Assembly (NCBI GenBank): GCA_037349105.1
Contig: JAYJMM010000103.1
Span: 1,178,001-1,242,000, forward strand
Length of the DNA: 64,000 nt
Reading direction: 5' to 3'
Source of the DNA: Limnomonas spitsbergensis
Taxonomy: Eukaryota; Chlorophyta; Chlorophyceae; Chlamydomonadales
Part shown: positions 35,671 to 48,493 of the stretch, in pieces
Position numbering within the stretch: position 1 is the first letter of the stretch
Layout: each line of letters starts with the position of its first letter
The notes under the pieces: model-generated
Told to the model about the DNA's origin: nothing
Databases searched by the model: none
The model's input: the letters and a program-made list of their open reading frames with translations, nothing else
Translations under genes and position numbers: made by a program

Positions 35671-37199
35671 CCTTGAAGGTCTTCTCTTGATATTTCGGCC
35701 TTTATCAGGCATTCTCCAGCCTTCCAGCTGGTTTACCACCACCAACTTCATCAACACTTCATCAACAGCCAGTCCAGAGGCTCCAAGTCGACTCCTTGAT
35801 AGATCATCAAACGAGTCCCCCCCATCTGAAGATCGCCTACAAGCGACTTCCCACTGAAGATCATCGTACACTTTCACCAGTGTACTACATCTTCAACTGC
35901 TGCTACCGTCACCTACCGGTGCCGGGTGGGGGAGCTAGGAGTGCCGGGGGGCATGCGTGTGGATGCAGAACAGTTATTGCCAGTTGCCACATACATCTCA
36001 CTGCCAATGAGTTCTTGCACGCTGAAGGCAGAAAAAACAGGGTCGGAAGGACAGCGATGGACAGCCTCTAGCTAGTATATATGCAATCTATGCATGAGGA
36101 CAATTGGCACATCACTAGGACTAAGGCAGCAAGGACAGGAGTAACAGGAGTGGCCCAGATCGGGGTGAGCGCAGGAATTTGTTTGTAATCTGTGAGGAGG
36201 GAGGTGAGACCAACACCGCCCCGATCATAAACGATTCAGTGGGGGCAGGATAGGGTTACTAGTGTGCCTGGTAAGAGGCTATAACTACGAGCCCGGGTTA
36301 GAACTGCCAAGATTCATACAAATGTGGAGAACATGAGCAAGGAGTACAACACGGATTCGCGTATTTTTTGTCTGAGACTGGTGCGATTGGTAAAAAAGTG
36401 AACATTTTAGGGCGAATAACTCCGTCGAAGATCATGAGGATGTGGCAATGTGCTGGGGAGCGACGTTGACCATCAATGATGGGGCTTTGGCCTGTGGGAC
36501 GGACTTGACGTCGTCTGATGGTTTCGATTATGGCATCAACTTAATCATTTGATTCAGGAAGGCGTTCTGGGGGACCCCAAGGCTAAATTTAAATTGGACA
36601 TGCGCTCAGAACGCAACCCTGGAACGCAATCAACGCAACCGTCAGGTGGGAAGATTCAGACACAGCTGTCACCGCACAGGCCTGAATGAACGCAACCGTC
36701 CATGTGATCCCCCCACCCCCCCGCCCTCGGTCGGCTCCGGGAATTAGCTCGGCTACAGTGTACTTTCTCAACGTGCATACGCTTTCCATGTGGGCGTAAA
36801 TCCCCAGTTTCTCACAAGTCTAGTTTTCTTTCGTTTTGTATTAACAAAGCGGGAGCTAAGAGGGCTTCAGTCCAGCCGCGCAAGACTCTGGCGTCGTGCG
36901 GGCAGAAGATCCCCTGTGATGTCATCCATTACTGCGCAGCCCGAGACTGAGGAATGCTGAGCCCTGCTGCGCACTGTTGAGCTCCTTATCCTGCCCTTGG
37001 ACGCGGAGCAACAGGACAAACTCGCCGCCCTGGCTGCCGCTTGCGCCTAGGACCTCCTCCTCGCCCGCCCGCCCCTGGCTCCCAAAATCCTTCCAGACAC
37101 AGAGCCAAGCAAAAGCATAGCGATTTGAAATCGCGAGCCAACACGCTCAAGCTGCGCGTTGATTGACAAATAAAGAGCCTAGACTCGCCTTCGGCCCGG

Positions 37200-40100
37200 A
37201 TGTCCATCCAGCACGTGCACGGCTTCCTTCGCAACGGGATTCTCCAGGTGCGAGCATGACTTGCATGGCGTGCATGGGGGGACTTTCAGGCTTGTGGAAG
37301 GATATGCGCCTCGGTTTTTTCGTGCTGGGCGGCAAACCTGACACTTTTTCGAAGTCCCAGCAGAAGAAAGAAAAGCAAGGCAAGACGCAAGGCATCTGGG
37401 GCATGGCGTGGCAAGGGGAAAAGAAAACACCAATGCGCATATCACGACCCGACGATGATAACGATGGGTCCTGGAGGTTATGCAAAGGAAATTTTAGGTC
37501 AGTAGTAGATGTAAACATGTGCTGGCCAGTATATATAGCCGTTTAGTACTACCAAGGTAGCACGATATGGCATGAGTCTAGCAGCTATTTATTTACTACC
37601 AAGGTAGCACGATATGGATTAGGGCTAGTGTAGTACTACCAAGGTAGCACTCGTTGGCACAATACGGCACATGCCTAGCCGGATTGTACTAATAAGGTAG
37701 CACGATATGGATTAGGGCTAGTGTAGTACTACCAAGGTAGCACTCGTTGGCACAATACGGCACATGCCTAGCCGGATGGTGCTACCATGGTGCCGGCATA
37801 TAAACCGAGCACTGCATGGAACCTGACATGTTGAATGGGGAATGGGAGGTGTGACCTCTGTTGCTTGGAGCTCGAAAGTGTCATGTTACCTCCTATGACG
37901 GGGCATGGCAGATTGGCAGGAGAGACTGAGTGGGCGAGTGTCTCTCTCTAGTCTCTCTAGGTATGAAAAGTGTGACGTGAACTGGTCTGGCTTGATTCTT
38001 TGCTGCTGAAGCGTCTCTGTACCCATCCAAAAGGCTTTTTCAGAACAGCCGGGCAGCGCGAACAGGGAGGACTGAGAGGGAGGGCATTGCAAACCTAGGA
38101 AGAGCACATGAACCAACAAAATAATGGAGGGAGGCCAGTGTAACTCTCCGGCTCCAGACCCATCCTCCTTATCCTAACTCGTCCTCCCTCACCCTTCCTC
38201 CCCCACCCTTCCTCCCTCACCCTTCCTCCCTCACCCTTCCTCCCTCACCCTTCCTCCCTCACCCTTCCTCCCTCACCCTTCCTCCCTCACCCTTCCTCCC
38301 TCACCCTTCCTCCCCCACCCTCCCTCCCTCACCCTCCCTCCCTCACCCTTCCTCCCTCACCCTTCCTTCCTCACCCTTCCTCCCTCACCCTTCCTCCCTC
38401 ACCCTTCCTCCCCCACCCTTCCTCCCTCACCCTTCCTCCCTCACCCTTCCTCCCTCACCCTTCCTCCCCCACCCTTCCTCCCTCACCCTTCCTCCCTCAC
38501 CCTTCCTCCCTCACCCTTCCTCCCTCACCCTTCCTCCCTCACCCTTCCTCCCTCACCCTTCCTCCCTCACCCTTCCTCCCTCACCCTTCCTCCCCCACCC
38601 TTCCTCCCTCACCCTTCCTCCCTCACCCTTCCTCCCTCACCCTTCCTCCCCCACCCTTCCTCCCTCACCCTTCCTCCTTCACCCTTCCTCCCTCACCCTT
38701 CCTCCCTCACCCTTCCTCCCTCACCCTTTCTCCCTCACCCTTCCTCCCTCACCCTTCCTCCCTCACCCTTCCTCCCTCACCCTTCCTCCCTCACCCTCCC
38801 TCCCTCACCCTTCCTCCTTCACCCTTCCTCCCTCACCCTTCCTCCCTCACCCTTCCTCCTTCACCCTTCCTCCCTCACCCTCCCTCCCTCACCCTTCCTC
38901 CCTCACCCTTCCTCCCCCACCCTCCCTCCCTCACCCTCCCTCCCTCACCCTTCCTCCCTCACCCTTCCTCCCTCACCCTTCCTCCCCCACCCTTCCTCCC
39001 CCACCCTTCCTCCCCCACCCTTCCTCCCTCACCCTTCCTCCCTCACCCTTCCTCCCTCACCCTTCCTCCCTCACCCTTCCTTCCTCACCCTTCCTCCCTC
39101 ACACTTCCTCCCTCACCCTTCCTCCCTCTCTCACCCTTCCTTCCTCACCCTTCCTCCCTCACCCTTCCTCCCCCACCCTTCCTCCCTCACCCTTCCTCCC
39201 TCACCCTTCCTACCTCACACTTCCTCCTTCACACTTCCTCCCTCACCCTTCCTCCCTCACCCTTCCTCCCTCACCCTTCCTCCCTCACCCTTCCTCCCTC
39301 ACCCTTCCTCCCTCACCCTTCCTCCCTCACCCTTCCTCCCTCACCCATCCTCTTCAACCCTTCCTCCCTCCCTCACCCTTCCTTCCCCACCCTTCCTCCC
39401 CCACCCTTCCTCCCTCACCCTTCCTTCCTCACCCTTCCTCCCTCACCCTTCCTCTTCCACCCTTCCTCCCTCACCCTTCCTCCTTCACCCTTCCTCCCTC
39501 ACCCTCCCTCCCTCACCCTTCCTCCCTCACCCTTCCTCCCTCATCCTTTCATCCTCACCCTTCCTCCCTCACCCTTCCTCCCTCACCCTTCCTTCCTCAC
39601 CCTTCCTCCCTCACCCTTCCTCCCTCACCCCTCCTCTGAACCTTCACACTCATCTGAAAGCCCATAACGTTAACTCCTGGTTCTAGACATGGTGGCATGA
39701 TACAGCACGATACTGCGTGATACTGCACAGGATTTGCCGGGCTGCACTACCAAGGTAGCACGATACCGCACGATACCGCACGATTCAGCTCGATACTGCG
39801 TGATACTGCACGATACTGCACGATACTGCACAGGATCTTCCGGATTGCATTACCAAGGTAGCACGATACCGCACGATGCAGCGCTGTACTGCACAGTACT
39901 CATTGATTAATTTGATTACAATGCTGCAATCAGGGCAATTTTTGACCGAACACCCGATTTCTGACCGAAAACTGGCGTCGATGATCGGTACCTAATTTTC
40001 AACCGTATCCCACAGACCCCAACAACGGTAATTACACTGGAAGGCAGAGCACTTGCGCAGTAGGTTTCACTCGTTAATTGTCATAGCAAACCCATTACAT

Positions 40101-43100
40101 GCTTTGGCTTTGGATTCGGAGCATCCACCAAAACAATTTTATCATATTCAAAAAACAAATTTATAATAAAAATATAAATTACCGGTGTATATTATTCTTA
40201 AAAAAAAAGATGTTGAGCTGCACCTTTTAACCCAGCCATTCCTTGGCTGGATTTTCAGGTTTGTGAGCTATTTGCATCCGAAGCCCGTCCAATACATCCC
40301 GGATCACCTCAAGTCTTCCTTTTTCCATGATTCAGCTACGTATCAGCTACACTACGGCTGCTGGCCGGAGGCCACTATTGTGGTCAGCCTTGCTGCTTTG
40401 GCCACCACTCATAGGCTGGGCCAGGTTTTGTCCCAATCAGGCCTTTGACGGCCGTGGGGCAGCCTTCCGAAGTTGGACTTGTAGCCGGAAAAAAAACACT
40501 GGTGGTCCACCTCGCGCTGATCCCTTTTTTACTTTTAGGTTAGCGAGCGGCCCGCATCATAACATCGAACACACTAGATCTTGGGCCAATTTGAGCTGAT
40601 CGCATTTTTTAGGGTTTACGTCTTTGCGAGCGACCCGCATCACCACATCCAATATCTTGATTCTGGGCCGTTTTGAGCTGATCGCATTTTTAGGGTTTGC
40701 GAGCGACCTGCATCACCACATCCAATATCTTGATCCTGGGCCAACTGAATTTGAGCTGGTCCCATTTCTAGATTTTGCGAGGGACACGCATCACCACATC
40801 CATTACCTAGATCTTGGGCCAATTTGAGCGGAACGCATTTTTGTTGTGCATCACAGGTGCCACCGGGGGCCAGGGACATTGACGCACGCGATATAATCTA
40901 CATGCAGCCCAACAAGCTCAGGTGAGACCTATTGGTGGGCATATTGGTGGGCTTATTGGCCGGGCTTTATGGTGGGTGTATAGGTGGGCCCATTGGTGGG
41001 CTTTTGGTCAGGCTTTCTGATGGGTCTATTGGTGGGTCTACTGGTCGGCTTATTGGTGGGCCCCATTGGTGGGCTTTTGGTCAGAATTTTTGGTGGATCT
41101 ATTGGTGGCCTATCAGTGGGCCCATTGGTGAGCTTATTTGTCGGGCTTATTGACGGGTCTATTCGCTGGACTTTGAGTGGGTCTGTTGACACCCTATTGA
41201 TGGGTCCTGGTGTTCACAGGTGGTGCATGTTATTCACACCTGGGGCACGATGTTCATACCTTGTGTCTTCTTAAGCTGACGGCCTATTGATGGGGCCTGG
41301 CGTCTGACCTTGCCAGCAGTTTCACACCTTTCCTACCTGGTGCCCAACCGGCACACCTGCTGCCTGATGTTCACACTGTGCCTATTATTCATACCAAGGG
41401 CACGATGTCCACACCTTGTGTCTTGTAAGCAGTGGGATTCCGCCCCTCCAAGTGATCCAAGGGCTGATGTACCTCCTAAATGTTCATACCAGATGCCTGG
41501 CGTTCATACTTCGAGCCTGTTATTCGTACCTAAGGCATGATGTTCATACCTTGTGTCGATGTTCAAACCTTGTGTTCATATTCATACCGTATACAGTGTG
41601 ATCGTGCCCCTCCAAATGATCCAAGCGCTGACTTACCTCGTAGACATCTTGGCTTCCAATCCCGATGAGCTAGCACCCAAGGTGAGGCGGAGAACAGTGG
41701 AGTGGTGGTGTCGTTTGGTTGTTGTTTTGCCATGATCCTGTCCATCAGTCAGAGATCTCTGCTATCCGTGGAAAAATACGATTTCTGCTTGTCTACCTTG
41801 GGCTGACTGCCGACGGGCGTTTCATTCCCATCAGACATCCTGAATGTGGCAACCAGACAAAACGGGAGTGAATATAATTTTGGATTTATTTCCGCCACTC
41901 CAGGCCAGACCATCTACTGTGTAACGCTGTCGTTTTCTCATGCCACAGTTCATCATGTCTCTTTGCAGCATGGAAGCGCAATCCGGCTGTATTGTGCCGC
42001 ATCCTGCTGCTTTGGTTGAACAATCTGTCTCAACCTGTGCCGTATCGCGCCGTATTCTCGCCGTATCGCGCTATATCGTGCTGCCATGCTTTGCAGGCGG
42101 CACCATGGTTGCGTTTGACATGAGTGCCTGGTCCAACATGATCCTGGAAAAAACCTAAACCCTAAACCTTCGACCCTCAACCCCAAACCCCACACACGAT
42201 TCCCTCATTGCTGCACGGCGTAACGTTTCTGTGACATGACTAGCATCAGTGCCAGGTGCTGATCCAACTCAAGGAATACAAGGTGCACTCTCACATGATC
42301 CTAAATCTTTAAGAAAGAAAGAAAGATATACGCCCTGAGGCGTGGATTAAGGAAGGCACCCGTCCGGCCGTAGCACTAAGTAAACCACCATCTAGCTTCG
42401 TTAGCGCTTAGCCGGAACCCTGGAATCCCAGAGGTTTGCCATCCCCCATCCATGATTTACTGAGACGAATATATCTACGGGCTCCAGAGGTAGAACCCTT
42501 TGCCCCTTCGTGGGATCGCAACAACCTAAATCTTAAGCCCTAAACCCTGAATCCTAAACCCTGAATCATAAACCCTGAATCATTAACCCTGAATCATAAA
42601 CCCTGAACCCTAAACGAGCAAGGTTCGAGTATATTAATGCACAAACCTGAAGGATTTGGGGGGCTAAAAGAGTGGAAATACTCGATCGTAACTCTAAACC
42701 CCTTTATGGGGTGTAAAGGAGCTAAGCTCGTGAAAGACCTTCAGTCGAAAAAGTTTTTCCTCTACGTCTGAGCTTGAAGCTCCTCTTACTTTCGAGCGCC
42801 GACTTTTCTGACGGACTTTTTCACCCAACTCTTTATAAACGGGCAGTGATGATACTGTAGTCCCAAACTGATTCTATCTATTGCTAATCTGAGCCCCCCC
42901 AATTCTACATCCCAAATCCTAAATCCCAAATCCTAAATCCCAAACCCTAAATCCCAAACCCTAAATCCTAATCCCTAAATCTCCAACCCTTAACATGATG
43001 CCGATCATTGCAGCTCGGCGTCACGGTGGTTTGTGACATGAACGGCTGGAGCGGCTTGTCCGATTCCGGTGCTTCACAGCACGCTTCCCCATTCTTTGAC

Positions 43101-46100
43101 ATGCTGTCTGATCGGTGAGTGGGCAGAATGGCGACACAATACAAAGTTACGTGTTTGACATTATGTGGTGTGAAACAGAGTGGAATGCATGTCGTTGGTG
43201 TGAACATGTGTGGAAGACACGACCTTGTGTTATACAGATTATACGGATCACTGTTATGAATCCAGTGTTGTTTGTTTGATTTGGTGCACTTCCCCCTGCC
43301 CCCTGAATCAACTGTGACATGTTGCTTAAGCTATCATGAATCAAATGTGGAATGTTCAAATGTCGCTTTAGCTATCATGAATCAAATGTGAAGCGCTGCT
43401 TGTGTTATCACAACTCAAATGTGAAGCACTGCTTGTGCTATCATGAATCAAATGTGAAGCGCTGCTTGTGCTATCATGAATCAAATGTGAAGCACTGCTT
43501 GTGCTATCATGAATCAAATGTGAAGCGCTGCTTGTGCTGTCATGAATCAAATGTGAAGCGCTGCTTGTGCTATCATGAATCAAATGTGAAGCGCTGCTTG
43601 TGCTATCATGAATCAAATGTGAAGCGCTGCTTGTGCTATCATGAATCAAATAGGAAGCGCCGTTTGTGCTATCATGAATCAAATAGGAAACGCTGTTTGT
43701 GTTGCTGGTACGACTTGAATACATTTTGGGGTGTGTGATGGGCAGCACCAGGATCCGTATCCTCAGAAAGAAAGAAAGCTGCACCCCATGGTTCCCCCAT
43801 GGTTCCCCCATGGGTCTACCATGGGTCCCCGGTTCAGCCCTTAGCCATATCCCGGTCCACATCCAACAGCTTGCACTAGTGGACCCCACAGACCAGATTT
43901 TCCAAGTACGACCGTTTGTGCCCAAATTCCGTACCGTTTACCGTACCGTACCGCACCGTTTGGGCCCAAATCTCGTCTCGATCCATATCGTACCGTACCG
44001 TTTGAACGTACCTTTTGACCGTACCGTTCAACCGTACCGGCTAACCCTGCCCCCGACTACAATCCCCTCAACTTCTTTATCTGCTCAGACCCTTGATAGT
44101 GCAAGACCCTGAATGCCCTTGAAAGTGCAAGACCCTTAATACCCTTGATAGTGCAAGACCCTTAATGCCCTTGATAGTGCAAGACCCTTAATGCCCTTGA
44201 TAGTGCAAGACCCTTAATACCCTTGATAGTGCAAGACCCTTAATGCCCTTGATAGTGCAAGACCCTTAATGCCCTTGATAGTGCAAGACCCTCAATGCAT
44301 GCTTGCATGTGTTCCTCCCCCTGGTGGGGATCCCAGTCAGATCCAGATCCAGATCCAGATCCAGATCCAGATCCAGATCCAATAGCTCAGACTGGTAGAC
44401 CCCCCAGACACCGATCCCCCTCATACATGGTGTCTGACCTGACCTGACCAGACCGATGACGCTGACAAATCCTTACTGCCCGCGCTCCTGGTGTTCCGCA
44501 CTCGCAAACGCCCGGGCCGGGAATGGCCCTCTCAGGCCACCCTCTATTGCCGCCCGCAGCTGCCCGGAAAAACGCCAGTTCTGTCAAGCACCGTGGCCGC
44601 CTCGGGCAATCTCAACGCATAGAACGCCACTAGCCAGACCCTGATTCACATCTGCTAGCTTGCGCTGGTGGACCTCCCGACACTCATCCCCACGAACATG
44701 GTGTCTGACTGGACCGATGACGCTATCAAACCCTTACTGCCCACGCTCCTGGTGTTTCACACCTGCTAGCCTGACCCTGATCCACACCTGCTAGCTTACG
44801 CTGGTGGACTCTACAGACACCCATCCCATCCTTGTCTGATCAGACCAAAATGATGCTGTGGGACCCTTGATGCCCGTTCAAGGTGTTTCAAATTAGGGGT
44901 TTCAAACCCCCTAGCAGAATCCCGGTCCTCATCCGCAAGTGGAAGCCTGGACACCTCCCTGAACACCCACCCATACAAATGATGATAATAAAAATAATGA
45001 TAATAAATGATAATAAAAATAATTGTAATACAAATAATGATAATACACAACCTTCATGCCCGTTGCTTGACAGGACCCATGACGCCCGTTGATTGCGTTT
45101 CTCCCACTAGGCAGGTTTTCGGTCCACATCCACAAGTTCGTGTTGGCCCCCCCCGGGTTTGGTATCAAGCAGTGACTTATTTTTCCCCCGGAGGGTTCTC
45201 AGTGGCGGGTGTCCCTTTTCTGATGGATTTCCCCTGTATCCCCATCTGTAGGGTTCCTCCAAAGTATCTCATCCCCCCCCCCCTGGAGGGTTCTCAGTGG
45301 CGGGTGTCCCTTCTCTGATGAATTTCCCCTGTATCCCCATATTCAAGGGTTCCTCCCTGATCCCTCTCCCTTCAGCTTTCCGGTCCACATCCACAAGTTC
45401 GTGCTTTTCGACTCACCAGACGCGATCAAGGGCCTGATCAGCGCCAGTCTGGCGTCTAAGCTCACGTTTGTGACCAGGTGAATGCAGCTTCCAAGGCAAG
45501 GGTTTAGGGTTCAGGGCTTAGCTTTTAGTGGCCAGGTGAATGCAGCTTCCAAGGCAAGGGTTTAGGGTCCAGGGCTTAGCTTTTAGTGGCCAGGTGAATG
45601 CAGCTTCCAAGGCAAGGGTTTAGGGTTCAGGGCTTAGCTTTTAGTGGCAGGTGAATGCAGCTTCCAAGACAAGGGTTCAGGGTTTAGGGCTTTGGTTTTA
45701 GTGGCAGGTCAATGCAGCTTCCAAGACAAGGGTTCAGGGTTCAAGGTTCAAGGTTTAGCTTTTAGTGGCCAGGTCAATGCAGCTTCCAAGACAAGGGTTC
45801 AGGGTTCAAGGTTCAAGGTTTAGCTTTTAGTGGTCAGGTCAATGCAGCTTCCAAGACAAGGGTTTAGGTTTACGTGTACAGGTAAATGCAGCTTCCAAGA
45901 CAAGGGTTTGGGTTTAAGTGTGCAGGTAAATGCAGCTTCCAAGACAAGATTTTGGGTTTAAGTGTACAGGTAAATGCAGCTTCCAAGGCAAGGGTTCAGG
46001 GTTAAAGGTTTAGCTTTTAGTGGTCAGGTCGATGCAGCTTCCAAGACAAGGGTTTGGGTTTAAATGTACAGGTAAATGCAGCTTCCAAGACAAGCCGTGC

Positions 46101-48462
46101 ACGTGGTTTATGTGAAGGGTCTGTGGCTTGGGTTTGAGGATCAGGGTCTGGTTCGCAACCCTTCATCCTAAATCCTTAGCACTTGCACGTCTTAGATTTG
46201 CCTTGCAAGTCTCACTTACAAATAGTTGAAGCCTTTCTGGCGTAGTACTAAGGGTTGTTAAGGGTAAAACACTGGAAAAACTGGAAATTACCCTTAACCC
46301 TAACCCTAAACCCTGGATCGTTTACCTTACATGTATGCCCTTCGCCCTTAACCCTAGTGCAAACTTAAAACACCCAAGGATGTGCTCTGCACCCGCAGCT
46401 CGACGCTAGCTCCCGTGGCTGCCCCCCGAAGATGGTCTGGTGCAGACTGAAAAGCAGACCCTATACCCTACACCCCAAACCCTGAACATCTGAAAACCTC
46501 AAAACCTAAAACCCATCGCTGTGCTCTGTGCCCGCAGCTCAGCGCTAGGTTCCGTGGTCGACCTCCTCACATGGCACCCGAGTGAAATGGGCGGAAAGGA
46601 TCGCACCGTGGTGGAGGCCATGGAGGCCTTCATATCAGCACAGTACGCGAGGGAGGGCATGGAGCCGCAGAGGGACCCGTTTGCTTGCGGCCCTTTCTTC
46701 CGCGACAACCCCTTGGCAGTCCTGTCCTCGGAGAACTCACACACCGCGGCAATCTTGGAGGACGGAGACGGACCGGTGAGCGGCCGGGTGGGGTTTGACC
46801 CGAGTCATAGAAGTGACAAGAGTGGTGGTGAGAGTGACATGAGCTTCGATTGGAGGGAACAAGTGACAAGAGTGACACGAGTGTATGGGTGACAAATCGA
46901 GAGTGACATGAACATCGATTGGGGTGATTGAGTGAATGCGTGAATGAGTGACACGAGTGATGGTGGGGGTGAAGTGAACATAGTGACGACGAGGCTGACC
47001 AGAGTGGCACCGCAATAAGGGACACAATGGAGGCATTTGAAATTTTCCGCAGGCTGTGCACCCTGTTGAACCCTGAACCCTGAACCAGCATTCAAATTTT
47101 CGGCCACAAGTCCACCTTTGGCAGGCCGCCCCATGACCGCAAAAGGCCCAATCGGGACCAAACTTCGGCCGGCCTACGCCTGGTGGCCTAAGCAACATAC
47201 CTGGCCACAAACGGCCACCCCTGGCCAAAGGCCGGAGTGTAGCTGACATGCAGCTGAGCTGCGAAAATACAAGCACTGAACTGATCCCCTTGTAATGTTG
47301 TCAGTCTCCCCCACTTCTTTCTCACTTTCTCGCCTCTTGGTGCTGGCCAAGCGCCGGACTAGTCCGCATGAATGGGCTTCGCCACTCCTGAGCCCTTAAC
47401 CTTGACCCTAAGCAATGCCCTAAACCCTAGACCGTATGCACCTGATATAATATCCCACTCCACTCTCGCTCCTCACCCTCTTTTGTTTATATCCGCACCC
47501 TCTCCTCTCCTGCTCTTTTCCCGCTCCTCCCCCTCCTTTGTTTATCAAGTGCCTGTACCGGTTTACAGGCACATGTCCCATGCATCAAATGTGATGCTCT
47601 GCTGGACTGTAAAAACTTCACAAAACTTCACAGTCCCGCTCCTCGCTCTCTTTTGTCCCACTCCTCCCCCTCGTTTGTCCTGCTCCTCACCTTCTCCTCC
47701 CCCGCCCCTCACCTTCCTCTCTCAAAGCCTCCCGCCCTTCCCTCTCTCCCTTTTTCTGCCGACAGATACGGACGACGTTCTCCATGTCACGCCCGGTCCT
47801 CCGCATGGACGCCCTCAGCCACGGCTTACCACACCCTTTCCTGGGCGCACACCACAACCCCTCCGGCCCGTACGGGGCAACATCCGACTCCCCTGCCGGA
47901 TCTTCCTCCACCGATGCCTGCTCCGACCCCGCGGCAGATGCTGACTCATGTTGTTCCGTGATGAGCGGCCTTTCCCGAACACCCGCGGCGACGGGTGCTC
48001 TTGATCACAGCCGCTTCACCGCCTTCGTAGAACCATTAAACGCGGCTTCGTTTGAGAACGATCAGGATGCGCTCCTGACGGTGTCCTTGTCAGACCCTCC
48101 CTCGGCCTCAAACCACCCAGCCTCCGAGTACAGCAGGCCAGGTAGATCCCCGGATGCCTTCCTCGCGCCCCCTCCGTGGGCCCTCCCACCACCAGCTGCC
48201 ACTACTGCGCACCTGGCAGCTAGCAAGCAGGACCCTGCTGCCTCCAAGGAAAGCAAGTCGGCACCGCTGCCTGAGGCCCACACCGCGCCTCCTCTGTCGG
48301 GACCGCTGCTGGCGCCGGCGCTCCCGGCTACTTCCGCCCGGAGCCCGGCCGCCGTCTCACTTGGCCTCGATTCGCCGCCTCCGGTCACTGGCGCTGCCTT
48401 TTGCGTGGAGGTGGGAGTTGCTCCTCCCGCTCTCCCCTCATGTGACCCCGAACCGGCAAGCA

Positions 48463-48493
<31 letters not shown>

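Larger units (their letters stand above)
31625..37199. other. Gene-poor interval downstream of TauE
   Basis: About 31645-31720 is a decayed copy of the TauE last exon (GCGTCTGGCTTAGGGATGG against GCGTTTGGTCTAGGGATGG), followed by a dispersed-repeat copy at 31705-31740. The rest holds two minisatellites (32930-33240, 33740-34545), a short repeat (35546-35670) and two weak minus-strand coding candidates listed separately. I see no confident gene. Confidence 0.5.

Noticed and set aside
40260..40320. FVSYLHPKPVQYIPDHLK after a TTTCAG as an extra CRAL-TRIO exon
   Set aside because: No GT donor follows, and the segment runs directly into a dispersed repeat.
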